Of a stretch of 64,000 bases of DNA, positions 32,376-40,969 are shown piece by piece; within the stretch, counting starts at the first letter, position 1, and each line of letters starts with the position of its first letter. This DNA comes from Thalassobacillus pellis (GTDB lineage Bacteria > Bacillota > Bacilli > Bacillales > Halobacillaceae): NCBI RefSeq assembly GCF_016908295.1, contig NZ_JAFBDO010000005.1, positions 62,001 to 126,000 on the forward strand, given 5' to 3'. The notes below the pieces were generated by a model, which did no database searches, was not told where the DNA came from, and saw only the letters and a program-made list of their open reading frames with translations. Made by a program: the position numbers and the translations under genes.

Positions 32376-33284
32376 ATGATAAAACGAACAACAATCGTCT
32401 TGTTGGCGCTGCTTGTCTGGCTGGGCGGGAGTATGAGCCAACTGGCATATGCCTCAACTAATGGAAGCGGTGAAGGGATCAACGAGAAACTCGGAGTCCC
32501 GATTGTCGTTTATGGACAGGAATTGACAGAGGCTCAGGAAAAGGAAGTACGGGAACTGCTAGATGTGAAAAGTTCTGATAAAGTTGATGAATTCACAGTA
32601 AACGGTCAGGATCTGGCCAATTATATCGGAGGCAATCCCAATGCAAGGATGTACTCTTCCGTTAAAATCACCCACAAGGATACAGGGGAAGGGCTAGAGG
32701 TTAAGATTGTGACCCCTGATAACATAACGAAAGTAACCAAGGAAATGTATGCTAATGCCTTACTGACAGCAGGTGTGGAAAATGCCGTTGTTGAAGTGGC
32801 TTCACCTGTGAAGGTGACTGGCCATTCTGCTTTGACCGGTATCTATAAAGCTTACGATGCCAAAGGGGTAAAGCTGGATGAAAACCGGATGGAAGTAGCC
32901 AGTGAAGAATTAGATGTAGCAACAAAGCTGGCAGAAGACGCCGGGGTCGATACGGAAAAAGTCAGCGAACTGATCACGGAGATCAAAAAGGAAATGGCAG
33001 CCCAAAATCCAGCCACGAAGGAAGAAGTGGAGCAGATCATCAATGAAAAGCTCAATTCCTTAAACATTGAATTAAGTGAACAGGACCGCCAGCTGCTGAT
33101 CAACCTGTTTGAAAAAATGCGAGCCTTGGATATTAATTTCGACCAGGTGCAGAAACAGCTCGAGGATATCACATCCAGTGTCAAAGAATTGCTGGGAGAT
33201 AAAGGATTCTGGCAAAGTGTGACCACTTTTATCCAAAGTATTTTTCAGGCATTTGTAAAATTCATTAACAGTATATTCGGCTAA
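32376..33284 (+). CDS. Secreted DUF1002 protein (YpuA-like)
   Basis: About 302 aa from the ATG at 32376, after AGGGAGAT. A signal peptide (about residues 1-25, cleavage after AYA) precedes a DUF1002 domain: GVPIVVYGQELTEAQEKEVR and the Y-S-S-V-K-I region. The remainder is largely helical and charged (EVEQIINEKLNSLNIELSEQ), ending with an aromatic/hydrophobic stretch (SIFQAFVKFINSIF). Length and order match Bacillus YpuA. An envelope location is expected; function is unknown. Monocistronic with its own terminator. A 14-bp perfect palindrome lies about 140 bp upstream. Confidence 0.85.
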   Translation: MIKRTTIVLLALLVWLGGSMSQLAYASTNGSGEGINEKLGVPIVVYGQELTEAQEKEVRELLDVKSSDKVDEFTVNGQDLANYIGGNPNARMYSSVKITHKDTGEGLEVKIVTPDNITKVTKEMYANALLTAGVENAVVEVASPVKVTGHSALTGIYKAYDAKGVKLDENRMEVASEELDVATKLAEDAGVDTEKVSELITEIKKEMAAQNPATKEEVEQIINEKLNSLNIELSEQDRQLLINLFEKMRALDINFDQVQKQLEDITSSVKELLGDKGFWQSVTTFIQSIFQAFVKFINSIFG

Positions 33285-33290
33285 AAAAGT

Positions 33291-33327
33291 AAAGTCTGTT
33301 CCGTTCCTCGGGGCAGGCTTTTTTTGT
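33291..33327 (+). terminator. Terminator of the DUF1002 gene
   Basis: AAGTCTGTTCC pairs imperfectly with GGGGCAGGCTT, followed by TTTTTTG. Confidence 0.75.
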
Positions 33328-33344
33328 TATGGAATTATAAAGGA

Positions 33345-33475
33345 TGGAGGTAGATACCTTTATGCAGAGGGCCGAATATCCACTTGGTCAGGTGGTCTTC
33401 TTGACCAAGTAGACTTGTTGAGGCCGTGCCAGCGGCAAACACCCGCCGGCAAGCATTTCGTGTGAATCAACATTG
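33345..33475. repeat. Interspersed hairpin repeat, family A, copy 3
   Basis: Central CTTGGTCAGGTGGTCTTCTT then GACCAAG, and a right end GGCCGTGCCAGCGGCAAAC followed by CCGGCAAGCATTTCGTG. It fills most of the 315-bp gap before the DUF6220-like gene. The left arm is partly lost. Confidence 0.7.
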
Positions 33476-33600
33476 TTTCTGTATGAAAAGCGGGAATTAC
33501 TTAAAAAGCTTTATTTAATAATTTATTAAGATTTTGATAATCAGGAGTTCAGATATTAGCTGTAAGCTGATTAAAGATACAAACCAAAGGGGGAACCAAA

Positions 33601-34002
33601 TTGGCAAAGAATACTGCAAGAGTACGGATCAGCAGAAATATCTATCTAGTACTTGCATTCATCTTTTTATCATGCGTAGCAGTGCAAATTTTTCTGGCGG
33701 GAATGGCAATTTTTATCACTCCTGCCCACTGGATGAACCATATATTTTTCATCCATCTGTTTGGATTCAATCTGCCTGTGCTGATGCTGTTGTTTGCATT
33801 GGCGGGAGCTATGCCACGCTGGGCGTATTGGCAGCTTTTTGGAATCTTTTTTTTGGTGTTTCTAATGTATTTTACAGCTAATATAACCGGGAGTCTGCCA
33901 TGGGCAGGAGCAATGCATCCGGTCATAGCGGTTTTGTTATTTCTTCTGTCATGGAAGATTGTCCGAAAGTCCATTACATTTATTCGAAAAAATAATCAAT
34001 GA
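33601..34002 (+). CDS. Four-helix membrane protein (DUF6220-like)
   Basis: 133 aa with a TTG start 7 bp after AAAGGGGG. It contains four hydrophobic helices with conserved polar points: FLAGMAIFITPAHWMNHIFF, FGFNLPVLMLLFALAG, WAYWQLFGIFFLVFLMYFTA and AMHPVIAVLLFLLSW. The H-x3-H between helices 1 and 2 and the H in AMHP are suggestive of haem or metal binding but unproven. Closely followed by a second small membrane gene and then the two-component system; all on the plus strand. Confidence 0.75.
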   Translation: MAKNTARVRISRNIYLVLAFIFLSCVAVQIFLAGMAIFITPAHWMNHIFFIHLFGFNLPVLMLLFALAGAMPRWAYWQLFGIFFLVFLMYFTANITGSLPWAGAMHPVIAVLLFLLSWKIVRKSITFIRKNNQ

Positions 34003-34016
34003 AAAGAGGGAACACT

Positions 34017-34220
34017 ATGAGAATAATTCTTTCCATTTTAGGCGGTTTCATCGGCGGTTTTATCCTCGGGATCGCTTTGTCGAGTGTGTTTGGTGTAATT
34101 GGCATGGTATTGTTTAATGAACCGATGGGTATGAAATTTCTTTCTTATTATACTGCCGTGATTGTTGCTGTCCTGGTTCCAGTTATCGACCAGAAAAGCG
34201 TCAAGAAGCAGTCTTATTGA
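34017..34220 (+). CDS. Small membrane protein (DUF5957-like)
   Basis: 67 aa from the ATG at 34017, after AGAGGGAAC. Two membrane helices: ILSILGGFIGGFILGIALSS, with glycine zipper spacing, and YYTAVIVAVLVPVIDQK. The length and 'GGFIGGFILGIALSS' block match the DUF5957 family. It starts 14 bp behind the DUF6220-like gene, so the two are co-transcribed. Function unknown. Confidence 0.65.
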   Translation: MRIILSILGGFIGGFILGIALSSVFGVIGMVLFNEPMGMKFLSYYTAVIVAVLVPVIDQKSVKKQSY

Positions 34221-34235
34221 GCATCTAAGGACATA

Positions 34236-34266
34236 CTCTATTGCACTTTCATCAGGTACAATAGAG
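34236..34266. promoter_or_regulatory. Inverted repeat upstream of the two-component operon
   Basis: CTCTATTG (34236-34243) and CAATAGAG (34259-34266) are perfect 8-bp arms with a 15-bp spacer, 31 bp before the kinase ATG. With no T-tract it is more likely an operator than a terminator. Confidence 0.5.
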
Positions 34267-34297
34267 AGACTGCATAACTTATAAGGAGGGTGGGAAG

Positions 34298-35383
34298 ATG
34301 TCGATAAGAAAACGGTTATTACTTTCTAATATAGGGATGATTGTCGTACCAATCATCTGCTTCTTCCTGCTTGAAATTTTGCTTGGCTATCTCATGTTCA
34401 TCGTCTTCAATGGGGATCCAAAAGGGGAAGACATGAAGCTGTTCCTCTCTCTCCGCTTTTTCGGGCTGGTGATCGTGCTGGTTATAACGAACGGTTTGCT
34501 CACCTACTTCGTATCAAAAAGTATCCTTTCTCCGATCAGGGAACTGACAGAAGCTGCTAAGAAAATAAGCGATGGAGATCTGGATTTTCAGCTGGAGGCA
34601 AAAAAGGCTGATGAGCTTGGCCACCTTGCTGCAACGTTTGATTCCATGCGGGCAAGCTTAAAAGAAGCCAGAGAAGAGCAATTTCGCTATGAAAAAAACC
34701 GCCAGGAATTAATTGCAAGCATTTCCCACGACCTCAAAACGCCGCTAACCTCCATAAAAGGATACGTAAAAGGAGTACAGGACGGTGTTGCAAACACCCC
34801 TGACAAATTAGAGCGTTACATGGAGACGATTTATGCAAAAGCGGACGATATCGACCATATGATAGAGGAACTTTTCACTTATTCCAAGCTCGATTTGGAA
34901 AAGGAGACTTTTCATTTTGAACAAATAGACATTCGTGCCTTTTTAGACGATATGGTAGGAGAGCTAGCCTTTACCTTGGAAAAGGACGGCGGATCTGCCT
35001 GTTTTGCTGCTGAAGGAGAAGATCCTTTGCTGGTAAAAGCTGACAGGGCTATGCTTAAACGTGCTTTAAATAATATCACTCAGAACAGCCTGAAATATAT
35101 GAACGAAAACAAAAAGCAGATCAAAGTGGGGATACAGGAAGGAGCAGAGTTTGTAACGGTCAGTATACATGATAATGGGGAAGGAATTGCTGCCAAGGAT
35201 CTGCCCTTTATTTTTGAAAGCTTTTTCCGCACAGATGATTCGCGGAATTCCGCGACAGGCGGAAGTGGGCTTGGCCTTGCCATTGTTAAAAAAATCATTG
35301 AAGCTCATAGTGGTACCGTCTGGGCAAGTAGTGAGCCGGGAAAAGGGACAAGCATTCATTTTACTTTAAAGAGGGTGTCATAA
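34298..35383 (+). CDS. Membrane sensor histidine kinase
   Basis: 361 aa. Two membrane helices (about 10-35 and 50-75) are separated by a very short external loop, so sensing is probably within the membrane or via a partner. They are followed by HAMP (about 75-125), HisKA with phospho-acceptor His in ISHDLKTPLTS (about residue 147), and HATPase_c with DNGEGIAAKDLPFIFESFFR and GSGLGLAIVKKII. It lies before its response regulator with a 1-bp stop-start overlap (TAATG), the reverse of the commonest order. The ATG follows AAGGAGGGTGGG. The two small membrane proteins just upstream are candidates for its target or accessory sensor. Confidence 0.9.
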   Translation: MSIRKRLLLSNIGMIVVPIICFFLLEILLGYLMFIVFNGDPKGEDMKLFLSLRFFGLVIVLVITNGLLTYFVSKSILSPIRELTEAAKKISDGDLDFQLEAKKADELGHLAATFDSMRASLKEAREEQFRYEKNRQELIASISHDLKTPLTSIKGYVKGVQDGVANTPDKLERYMETIYAKADDIDHMIEELFTYSKLDLEKETFHFEQIDIRAFLDDMVGELAFTLEKDGGSACFAAEGEDPLLVKADRAMLKRALNNITQNSLKYMNENKKQIKVGIQEGAEFVTVSIHDNGEGIAAKDLPFIFESFFRTDDSRNSATGGSGLGLAIVKKIIEAHSGTVWASSEPGKGTSIHFTLKRVS

Positions 35384-36072
35384 TGGCTAAGATTTTAATC
35401 ATTGAAGATGAACGCAGTATTGCGGAGCTGGAAAGAGATTACTTGGAAGTGAATGGTTATACCAGTGATATAGCGACAAACGGGAATACTGGAATGGAGC
35501 TCGCCAGGAAAAATAAATACGACCTCATCCTGCTTGACTTGATGCTCCCTGGTACAGATGGTTATGAACTTTGCAGAAAGCTGAGAAAATTATTGGATAT
35601 CCCGATTCTGATGGTTACTGCTAAAAAAGAAGACATAGATAAAATCAAGGGGTTTGAGCGGGGGGCGGATGATTATATCGTCAAGCCATTTAACCCGGGC
35701 GAACTCGTCGCCAGAGTGAAAGCTCATCTTGCAAGGTATGAGCGGCTGGTTAACAGACAAAGCGAACCGGAAGACATCCGTATTAACGGGCTTCACATCG
35801 ATCTTATTTCAAGGAGAGTTTATGTCAATGGGACCGAAAAAGTGATGACAGCAAAAGAGTTTGATTTATTGCTTTTACTGGCGACTCATCCCGATCGGGT
35901 ATTCACACGTGATGAACTGTTTGAGCGGATCTGGGGTTTCGACTCGATGGGCGATATGACTACTGTCACCGTTCATATCAGAAAAATTAGGGAGAAGCTG
36001 GAAGAAGACTCTTCTGCTCCAGACTTGATTGAAACAGTCTGGGGAGTGGGCTATCGTTTAAAGAAAGGCTAA
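35383..36072 (+). CDS. OmpR-family response regulator
   Basis: 229 aa. Receiver domain (1-118) with the acidic pocket (EDE at 8-10), phospho-acceptor Asp in LILLDLMLPG (about residue 51) and Lys in VTAKKED/IVKPF. The C-terminal winged helix (about 128-228) has MTAKEFDLLLLLATHPDRVF and TVTVHIRKIREKLE. It is the cognate partner of the overlapping upstream kinase. Direct or inverted repeats near 34236-34266 may be its own binding site. Confidence 0.9.
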   Translation: MAKILIIEDERSIAELERDYLEVNGYTSDIATNGNTGMELARKNKYDLILLDLMLPGTDGYELCRKLRKLLDIPILMVTAKKEDIDKIKGFERGADDYIVKPFNPGELVARVKAHLARYERLVNRQSEPEDIRINGLHIDLISRRVYVNGTEKVMTAKEFDLLLLLATHPDRVFTRDELFERIWGFDSMGDMTTVTVHIRKIREKLEEDSSAPDLIETVWGVGYRLKKG

Positions 36073-36076
36073 AATC

Positions 36077-36116
36077 AAAGCATACCGGCCAATTAAAACA
36101 GGTCAGTATGCTTTTA
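36077..36116 (+). terminator. Terminator of the two-component operon
   Basis: AAAGCATACCGGCC pairs with GGTCAGTATGCTTT (one mismatch), followed by TAAAA. Confidence 0.75.
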
Positions 36117-36128
36117 AAATATCCAGGA

Positions 36129-36210
36129 ATCCTCTCTGTGACACAAAACGTCACGCCGAGGCTTGACTTAAGCTTGTCGGGGGGTGTGCAAGGCGCTTCC
36201 ACTTTTGCTT
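36129..36210. repeat. Interspersed palindromic repeat, family C, left-truncated tandem copy
   Basis: TCCTCTCTGTGACACAAAAC, GTCACGCCGAGGCTTGACTT and AAGCTTGTCGGGGGGTG follow family C; the left CAGCGCCTACC block is missing. It is immediately followed by a complete copy. Confidence 0.75.
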
Positions 36211-36222
36211 CATCCAGTTCCA

Positions 36223-36332
36223 GCGCCTACCCCCTCGAGGTCTTAAGCCAATCCTCTCTGTGACACAAACGTCACGGCGAGGCTTGACTTAAGCTGGTCG
36301 GGGGTGAACAAGGCGCTTCCACTTTTGCTACT
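36223..36332. repeat. Interspersed palindromic repeat, family C, full tandem copy
   Basis: It begins CAGCGCCTACCCCCTCGAGG and ends AGGCGCTTCCACTTTTGC, butting against the rpiA stop codon. It is about 85% identical to its neighbour by eye. Confidence 0.8.
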
Positions 36333-37048
36333 TATAGATTTGGTTTCTCTAAATACCTGACATTTTCGGGTCCGCCGAGGATAACAATATCCGCCAAGTC
36401 TAAAAAAAGGCCGGTTTCCACTACGCCTGCAAGCTGGACTAATTGGTTATGAAGGGAGTAAGGGTCATCAATGGCTGGAAACTTACAATCTATGATGTAA
36501 TTGCCATTATCCGAAATGAAAATATTTCCTTCTTTCTCTCTCAGCTTAACGGTTGCCTTTAATTGGGTTATTCTTTTTGCTGTGACCTCCCATCCAAAAG
36601 GGAGCACTTCTACAGGCAATGGCCTTTTTCCGAGTTCTTTGACATATTTGCCTTCGTCAGCGATCGTAATCACTTGTTTCGCAGCCGTATTGACGATTTT
36701 TTCCCTTACGAGCGAGCCTCCTCCCCCTTTTAAAAGCTGGAAGAAAGGGTCGATTTCATCTGCTCCATCTATCGCCACGTCAAGTTCCTGTACTTTATCA
36801 AAGCCAGTCAGGGGAATCCCGAATTTCTGTGCCCAATTTTCTGTTCTGACAGATGAAGGAATGCCTTTTACTTGCAATCCTTCTTTCACATGTTCACCAA
36901 GCTTTTTCATCATCCAGTAGACGGTGGAACCTGAGCCGAGGCCAATAACCATGCCGTCCTCCACATAAGAGACTGCTTGTTCTGCGGCTTTCCTTTTTCC
37001 CATATCGGCGACTGTCTCTATTTTTTCATAATCTTTTTCTTGTGCCAT
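36332..37048 (-). CDS. rpiA: Ribose-5-phosphate isomerase A
   Basis: 238 aa from the ATG at 37048 (the ATG at 37051 is an alternative; both sit behind AGAAGGGG). It interconverts ribose 5-phosphate and ribulose 5-phosphate in the pentose phosphate pathway. Motifs: phosphate-binding GLGSGSTV, catalytic DGADEID and KGGGGSLVREK. Length is normal for the family. The upstream part of the longer reading frame (with TCTHRKKG) lacks family similarity. The 3' end touches a family C repeat. Confidence 0.95.
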   Translation of the reverse strand: MAQEKDYEKIETVADMGKRKAAEQAVSYVEDGMVIGLGSGSTVYWMMKKLGEHVKEGLQVKGIPSSVRTENWAQKFGIPLTGFDKVQELDVAIDGADEIDPFFQLLKGGGGSLVREKIVNTAAKQVITIADEGKYVKELGKRPLPVEVLPFGWEVTAKRITQLKATVKLREKEGNIFISDNGNYIIDCKFPAIDDPYSLHNQLVQLAGVVETGLFLDLADIVILGGPENVRYLEKPNL

Positions 37049-37114
37049 CATTTTCCCCTTCTTTCTATGGGTGCATGTATATGATATTCCCTTACTTAGA
37101 TACAATCAGGAATA

Positions 37115-38176
37115 CTACAACTGTATGTCGTATTTTTCAAGTAAATCTCCCAAAGCGGGCCGCGTCTGTCCGTCTCTTCCAATAACCTGTGTGGCGGTCA
37201 CTAAGGAATTGAGCAACGCTTCTTCAACCGCTTCCCCGATTGCACGGAATGCGATATCAATGTCTTCTTCGTGGATAGTTGGAATGGATAGGTGGTCGTG
37301 CGGTTTATCATGTTCGATTCGTGTTGCCGTCGAAAAGCCGATGATAATTTCACCGCTGCCCGTCGTTATAATTGATCCTGTCCGCGATAACCCTGTAACC
37401 GCCCGTTTGATAATCCGTTTCAGCTGCCGATCTGAAACTGGCAGGTCGGTCGCAGCGATGATCATAATCGAGCCTTTGTCTTTTTTCTCCCCAGTCTCAC
37501 CGATCAAGGATATTAGTTTTTTACCGACAGCGTTTCCATTTACGGTCAGATCACCTAATGTTCCGAAGTTGGACAGCACCAGTACTCCCAGGGTGTAATC
37601 TCCATGCTTCATTTCCATTTTCCTCGATGAAGACCCTATTCCCCCTTTTAAGGAATAACAGAGCATACCAGTTCCTGCACCGGCTGTCCCTTCCTTAAAG
37701 TCAGTCGATGCTGATTCCATTGCCTCAAACACATGTCTTTTTTCTATGTATCTGGCGCGGATATCATTCAGCACCATATCATTGCACTCGCCGATAATTG
37801 GGTTCACCGTTCCGGTTGATCTTCCAATCTCCTGATTATGGTCAAGCATATAATCTATCACCGCATCTGCTGCAGTTCCGATACTTAACGTGTTTGTCAG
37901 CAGTATGGGGGTTTCCAGTGTGCCAAGTTCGTTCATCTGGATCGTTCCCATCGTTTTTCCGAAGCCGTTGATAACGTAGCTTGTGGCGATCAATTTCTCT
38001 TTAAAAAGACTTCCCTGATGGGGGATGATTGCCGTTACGCCAGTCTGCATGCTTCTTTTGCTGAGGGTGCTATGACCGACTTTAACACCGGCTACATCAG
38101 TGATGGCGTTCCTTTTCCCTGTTTCTAAAGATCCGATTGTAATACCATAATCTCTGATTCGCTTTTGTCCATACAT
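37115..38176 (-). CDS. P1-family (S58, DmpA/BapA-like) N-terminal-nucleophile peptidase
   Basis: 353 aa from the ATG at 38176, which follows CGAAAGGAGATC; an upstream extension lacks an SD. Family S58 enzymes self-cleave before a Ser that becomes the nucleophile; the likely site is the Gly-Ser in KKDKGSIMIIAATDLP (about residues 230-245). Conserved substrate-pocket sequence is seen in GGIGSSSRKM and VLVLSNFGTLGDLTVNG. Known members are D-amino-acid-specific or beta-peptidyl aminopeptidases. It sits 66 bp upstream of rpiA on the same strand, with no obvious functional link. Confidence 0.85.
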   Translation of the reverse strand: MYGQKRIRDYGITIGSLETGKRNAITDVAGVKVGHSTLSKRSMQTGVTAIIPHQGSLFKEKLIATSYVINGFGKTMGTIQMNELGTLETPILLTNTLSIGTAADAVIDYMLDHNQEIGRSTGTVNPIIGECNDMVLNDIRARYIEKRHVFEAMESASTDFKEGTAGAGTGMLCYSLKGGIGSSSRKMEMKHGDYTLGVLVLSNFGTLGDLTVNGNAVGKKLISLIGETGEKKDKGSIMIIAATDLPVSDRQLKRIIKRAVTGLSRTGSIITTGSGEIIIGFSTATRIEHDKPHDHLSIPTIHEEDIDIAFRAIGEAVEEALLNSLVTATQVIGRDGQTRPALGDLLEKYDIQL

Positions 38177-38345
38177 AAGGGATCTCCTTTCGAGACTGTA
38201 TGTATTTACCATTCTAACATTGATGAGTTAAAAAAGGCCTGGAGGTTTTTTGGGGGATATGAAGTAATTGCGAGAGTTACTATTCGAGCAGAGCAAAAGC
38301 TGCATTATGAAAAAATCGTCTACCAGGCAGCTTGAAAAATAAAAG

Positions 38346-38387
38346 AAAAAGCAGGTTGAAGGTAAGATGCCTCCATCCTGCTTTTTA
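38346..38387. terminator. Terminator hairpin
   Basis: AGCAGGTTGAAGG pairs with CCTCCATCCTGCT with a small mismatch; TTTTT follows on the plus strand and TTTTTCTTTT on the minus strand. It serves the minus-strand YozB-like gene. Confidence 0.7.
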
Positions 38388-38432
38388 GTGCCCTCGTAGT
38401 GAAAATTTTAAAGCACGAAAATGCGAGTTTTC

Positions 38433-38963
38433 CTAATAATAAGGCGAAATCATTAAGTAGACGATAACCCCTGTTAAGCTGACATAAAGCCAGATAGGCA
38501 TCGTCCAGCGTGCAATTTTACGGTGTTTGTCCACTTTCATGGCAAGACCCCGGAATAATGTCAGCAATGCCAACGGTACAATGATCGCAGCAAGCACAAT
38601 GTGGGTGATCAGGATGAAATAATAGACGTATTGGATGAATCCTTCTCCTCCAAAGGAAGTAGATTCTGCCATGGAATGATAGGTCAGGTAGGATATGAGA
38701 AACAAAGCAGTCGTTGTAAATGCAGCAAAAATGAATCGTTTATGCCAGCGGACGTTCTTTCGTAAAATCATGAATAGAGCTGCAAGCAGAAATACGAAAG
38801 TAAAAGAATTCAGTATAGCATTTAAAAGTGGCAGCAGCTTGATATTAAATCCAGTCCCACTATCAACATTAGGCAGAAACAAAAGGGCAACGACGATAGC
38901 GTTAATTGCGATTGATAGTCCGACTACCCATGGTACATAATTATATTCTTTGTTCATCTTCAT
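38433..38963 (-). CDS. DUF420 membrane protein (YozB/CtaM-like)
   Basis: 176 aa with five membrane helices. Conserved histidines lie in VRWHKRFIFAAF, YLTYHSMAES and FILITHIVLAAIIVPLALLT. The DUF420 family includes CtaM, needed for maturation of heme-copper cytochrome oxidase in Gram-positive bacteria, and Bacillus YozB; the histidines are candidate haem or copper ligands. No oxidase gene is nearby in the window. The ATG follows GGGGA at 6 bp. Confidence 0.85.
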   Translation of the reverse strand: MKMNKEYNYVPWVVGLSIAINAIVVALLFLPNVDSGTGFNIKLLPLLNAILNSFTFVFLLAALFMILRKNVRWHKRFIFAAFTTTALFLISYLTYHSMAESTSFGGEGFIQYVYYFILITHIVLAAIIVPLALLTLFRGLAMKVDKHRKIARWTMPIWLYVSLTGVIVYLMISPYY

Positions 38964-39116
38964 CGAAATTCCCCATCTCTAGTTAAAAAATGATCCAAAA
39001 CAAGTATATCGAAAACAATGATGGAATTCATTATTCAAAACATTAAAACGTTGACAGAAATGTTAACTTTCGGCTTTTCAAGGGTATTGTCCGATAAATG
39101 AAAAAGGAGGAATTGG

Positions 39117-39917
39117 ATGGTTTTTTTCGATAAGAATGCATTAAGTGGAAAACATATTCTGGTTACTGGAGCGACAGGGGGAATCGGCTATGAAACTGCA
39201 AAAGCTGCTGTCGGGGCAGGTGCTTTAGTTACAATCACTGGAAGAAACGAGGAAAAGCTGGCTGAATTGAAACAGGAATGCCTCGGTTTATATACGGAAG
39301 CTAAAGTTTATGCTCACCCAGCAGACCTGACCAGTCCGGATGACCGTAATGCCTTGGTGGAAGCTGCTATTGATGAGAATGGCTCCATTTACGGACTTGT
39401 CAATTCCGCTGGTATCGGCGGTGGCGGTCCGGTTGATCAGCTTGCAGAAGAGGAGATACGAAAAATAATGGAACTTAATTATACCTCCACCGTGCTCCTC
39501 ACCCAGGAAGTGTATACCAATATGAAGAAGAACCGTGAAGGCGCAGTCGTCAATCTTTCCTCATTATCAGGCTTGAGAGGTACAAAAGGGAATTCTGCCT
39601 ATAGTGCGTCCAAATTTGCTATAACAGGATTTACCCAGGCTTTTGCTCATGAAGCGATTGAAAATAATATCCGCGTCAATGCTGTCTGCCCAGGTTTTGT
39701 CGACACATCCATGGGATTGAATGCGATTAAAAAGAAGGGGGATAGGGAAGGGAATTCCTTTGAAGAACAAATGAGAATCGTAGAAGAAGGTATTCCATCC
39801 GGCCGGATTACAAGGGCAGAGGAAGTTGCCAACACCATATTGTTTCTGCTCAGTGAGGCTGCAGCCAACATCGTAGGTGAATCCGTAAAAATTTCCGGAG
39901 GCAGTGTGATGAGATAA
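39117..39917 (+). CDS. Short-chain dehydrogenase/reductase
   Basis: 266 aa, classical SDR. Cofactor loop VTGATGGIGYETAKA (about residues 16-30), then NSAGIGGGG, a Ser in VVNLSSLSG and the catalytic YSASKFAITGFTQ (Tyr-x-x-x-Lys). The pattern TGRNEEKLAEL after the second strand, with Arg following the Gly, favours NADP(H). The overall appearance is that of a 3-oxoacyl-ACP reductase (FabG)-like protein, but the substrate is unknown. ATG 6 bp after AAAGGAGG. Monocistronic. Confidence 0.85.
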   Translation: MVFFDKNALSGKHILVTGATGGIGYETAKAAVGAGALVTITGRNEEKLAELKQECLGLYTEAKVYAHPADLTSPDDRNALVEAAIDENGSIYGLVNSAGIGGGGPVDQLAEEEIRKIMELNYTSTVLLTQEVYTNMKKNREGAVVNLSSLSGLRGTKGNSAYSASKFAITGFTQAFAHEAIENNIRVNAVCPGFVDTSMGLNAIKKKGDREGNSFEEQMRIVEEGIPSGRITRAEEVANTILFLLSEAAANIVGESVKISGGSVMR

Positions 39918-40055
39918 AGAAAATGTGTGAACGAGCATAAGCCTGAACGAGCTTAAATGAGGTGCCGGCGAGCATATACCCGCTGTCCTTATAGAAGACT
40001 GCTCCTTCATCCCGGCTAAAACTCCTTTTTGACAACTCCAATTAAAAAATTAGTG

Positions 40056-40096
40056 CTTCCCGGTCTTAGTCCATGACTTTGGCCGGGGAATGCCTG
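40056..40096. other. Unexplained near-perfect hairpin between SDR and amidohydrolase genes
   Basis: GCTTCCCGGTCTTAGTC pairs with GACTTTGGCCGGGGAATGC around a CAT loop, with a few mismatches. There is no T-tract on either side and no second copy in the window. It lies between convergent genes. Confidence 0.45.
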
Positions 40097-40172
40097 TTAA
40101 TCAAACATTTGAACAACTATTTTTCTGCAATAGGCGACAAAATTCCTCATTCATCTATTGAATAGTAAAAAA

Positions 40173-40925
40173 TTATCGCTGATACCATGCTGAAGCGTTG
40201 CCCCACATAATCTTCTCGGTCATTTTCTCTCCTGCGGCATCCACAATCAAGTTGATATCGCTATCCTGGAAAACACGGGGTGCACGAGTGGATGGTAAAT
40301 CTGTGCCAAACATCAATGCGTCCGGGTTGACGGCGGTTATTTCGCGGATAGCTTTGCATACATCTAATTCGACCCTGCCAAAACCGGTCGCTTTTATTTT
40401 TACACCTTTTTCAGCCAGGTCGAGTAACACAGGAAAACCTTCTTTCGTTAAACCGAGATGGTCGATTGATACTGCTGGCAGCCGGGAGAGGACAGGATGA
40501 ATTTCAGCCAAATCTTTTGCTTCGATATAAAGTTCCACATGCCACCGGGCAAGGTCGTATACTCTTTTTGCCATCCTCTCCAGTTCTTTGAGTGTAGCCG
40601 AACCCCCGCGTTTAACGTTGAACCGGACTGCTTTTACACCTTTTTTATTAAGATCGAGAATTTTTTCATCGGGTGTCTCGGGAGGAAGCTGGGTAACCCC
40701 GACAAACCCAGATCCGAGCTGCTGCAAAGCATCAATCAGGTATTCCTGGTCAAATGCCTGAAACGACCCGGAAACGACTGCCCCGCCGATTACGTCCAGA
40801 TGGCTAATGCGTTTTTGGTAATCAGCGCAGGTAAATGTCGGTGGAAGGTAGCCTTGATTCTTTTTTAACGGAAAACGGGGATCAATGATGTGCAAATGGG
40901 CATCGAAAATTTGAATAATGATCAT
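40173..40925 (-). CDS. Amidohydrolase-2-family metal-dependent hydrolase
   Basis: About 250 aa TIM-barrel hydrolase. Metal-site features: DAHLHIIDP near the N-terminus, the later His in VSIDHLGL and the Asp in MFGTDLPSTRAP. The family includes 2-pyrone-4,6-dicarboxylate lactonase and other small-ring lactonases or decarboxylases; substrate unknown. The frame starts with an ATG at 40925 directly abutting GGAG, which is too close; ATC/ATT codons 3-9 bp further fit spacing better (giving a MQIFDAHLH-like start). The exact start is therefore unsettled. Confidence 0.8.
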   Translation of the reverse strand: MIIIQIFDAHLHIIDPRFPLKKNQGYLPPTFTCADYQKRISHLDVIGGAVVSGSFQAFDQEYLIDALQQLGSGFVGVTQLPPETPDEKILDLNKKGVKAVRFNVKRGGSATLKELERMAKRVYDLARWHVELYIEAKDLAEIHPVLSRLPAVSIDHLGLTKEGFPVLLDLAEKGVKIKATGFGRVELDVCKAIREITAVNPDALMFGTDLPSTRAPRVFQDSDINLIVDAAGEKMTEKIMWGNASAWYQR

Positions 40926-40969
40926 CTCCAGATATGTATAAGTCTACTTTATTTTACATTAAGACAGCA

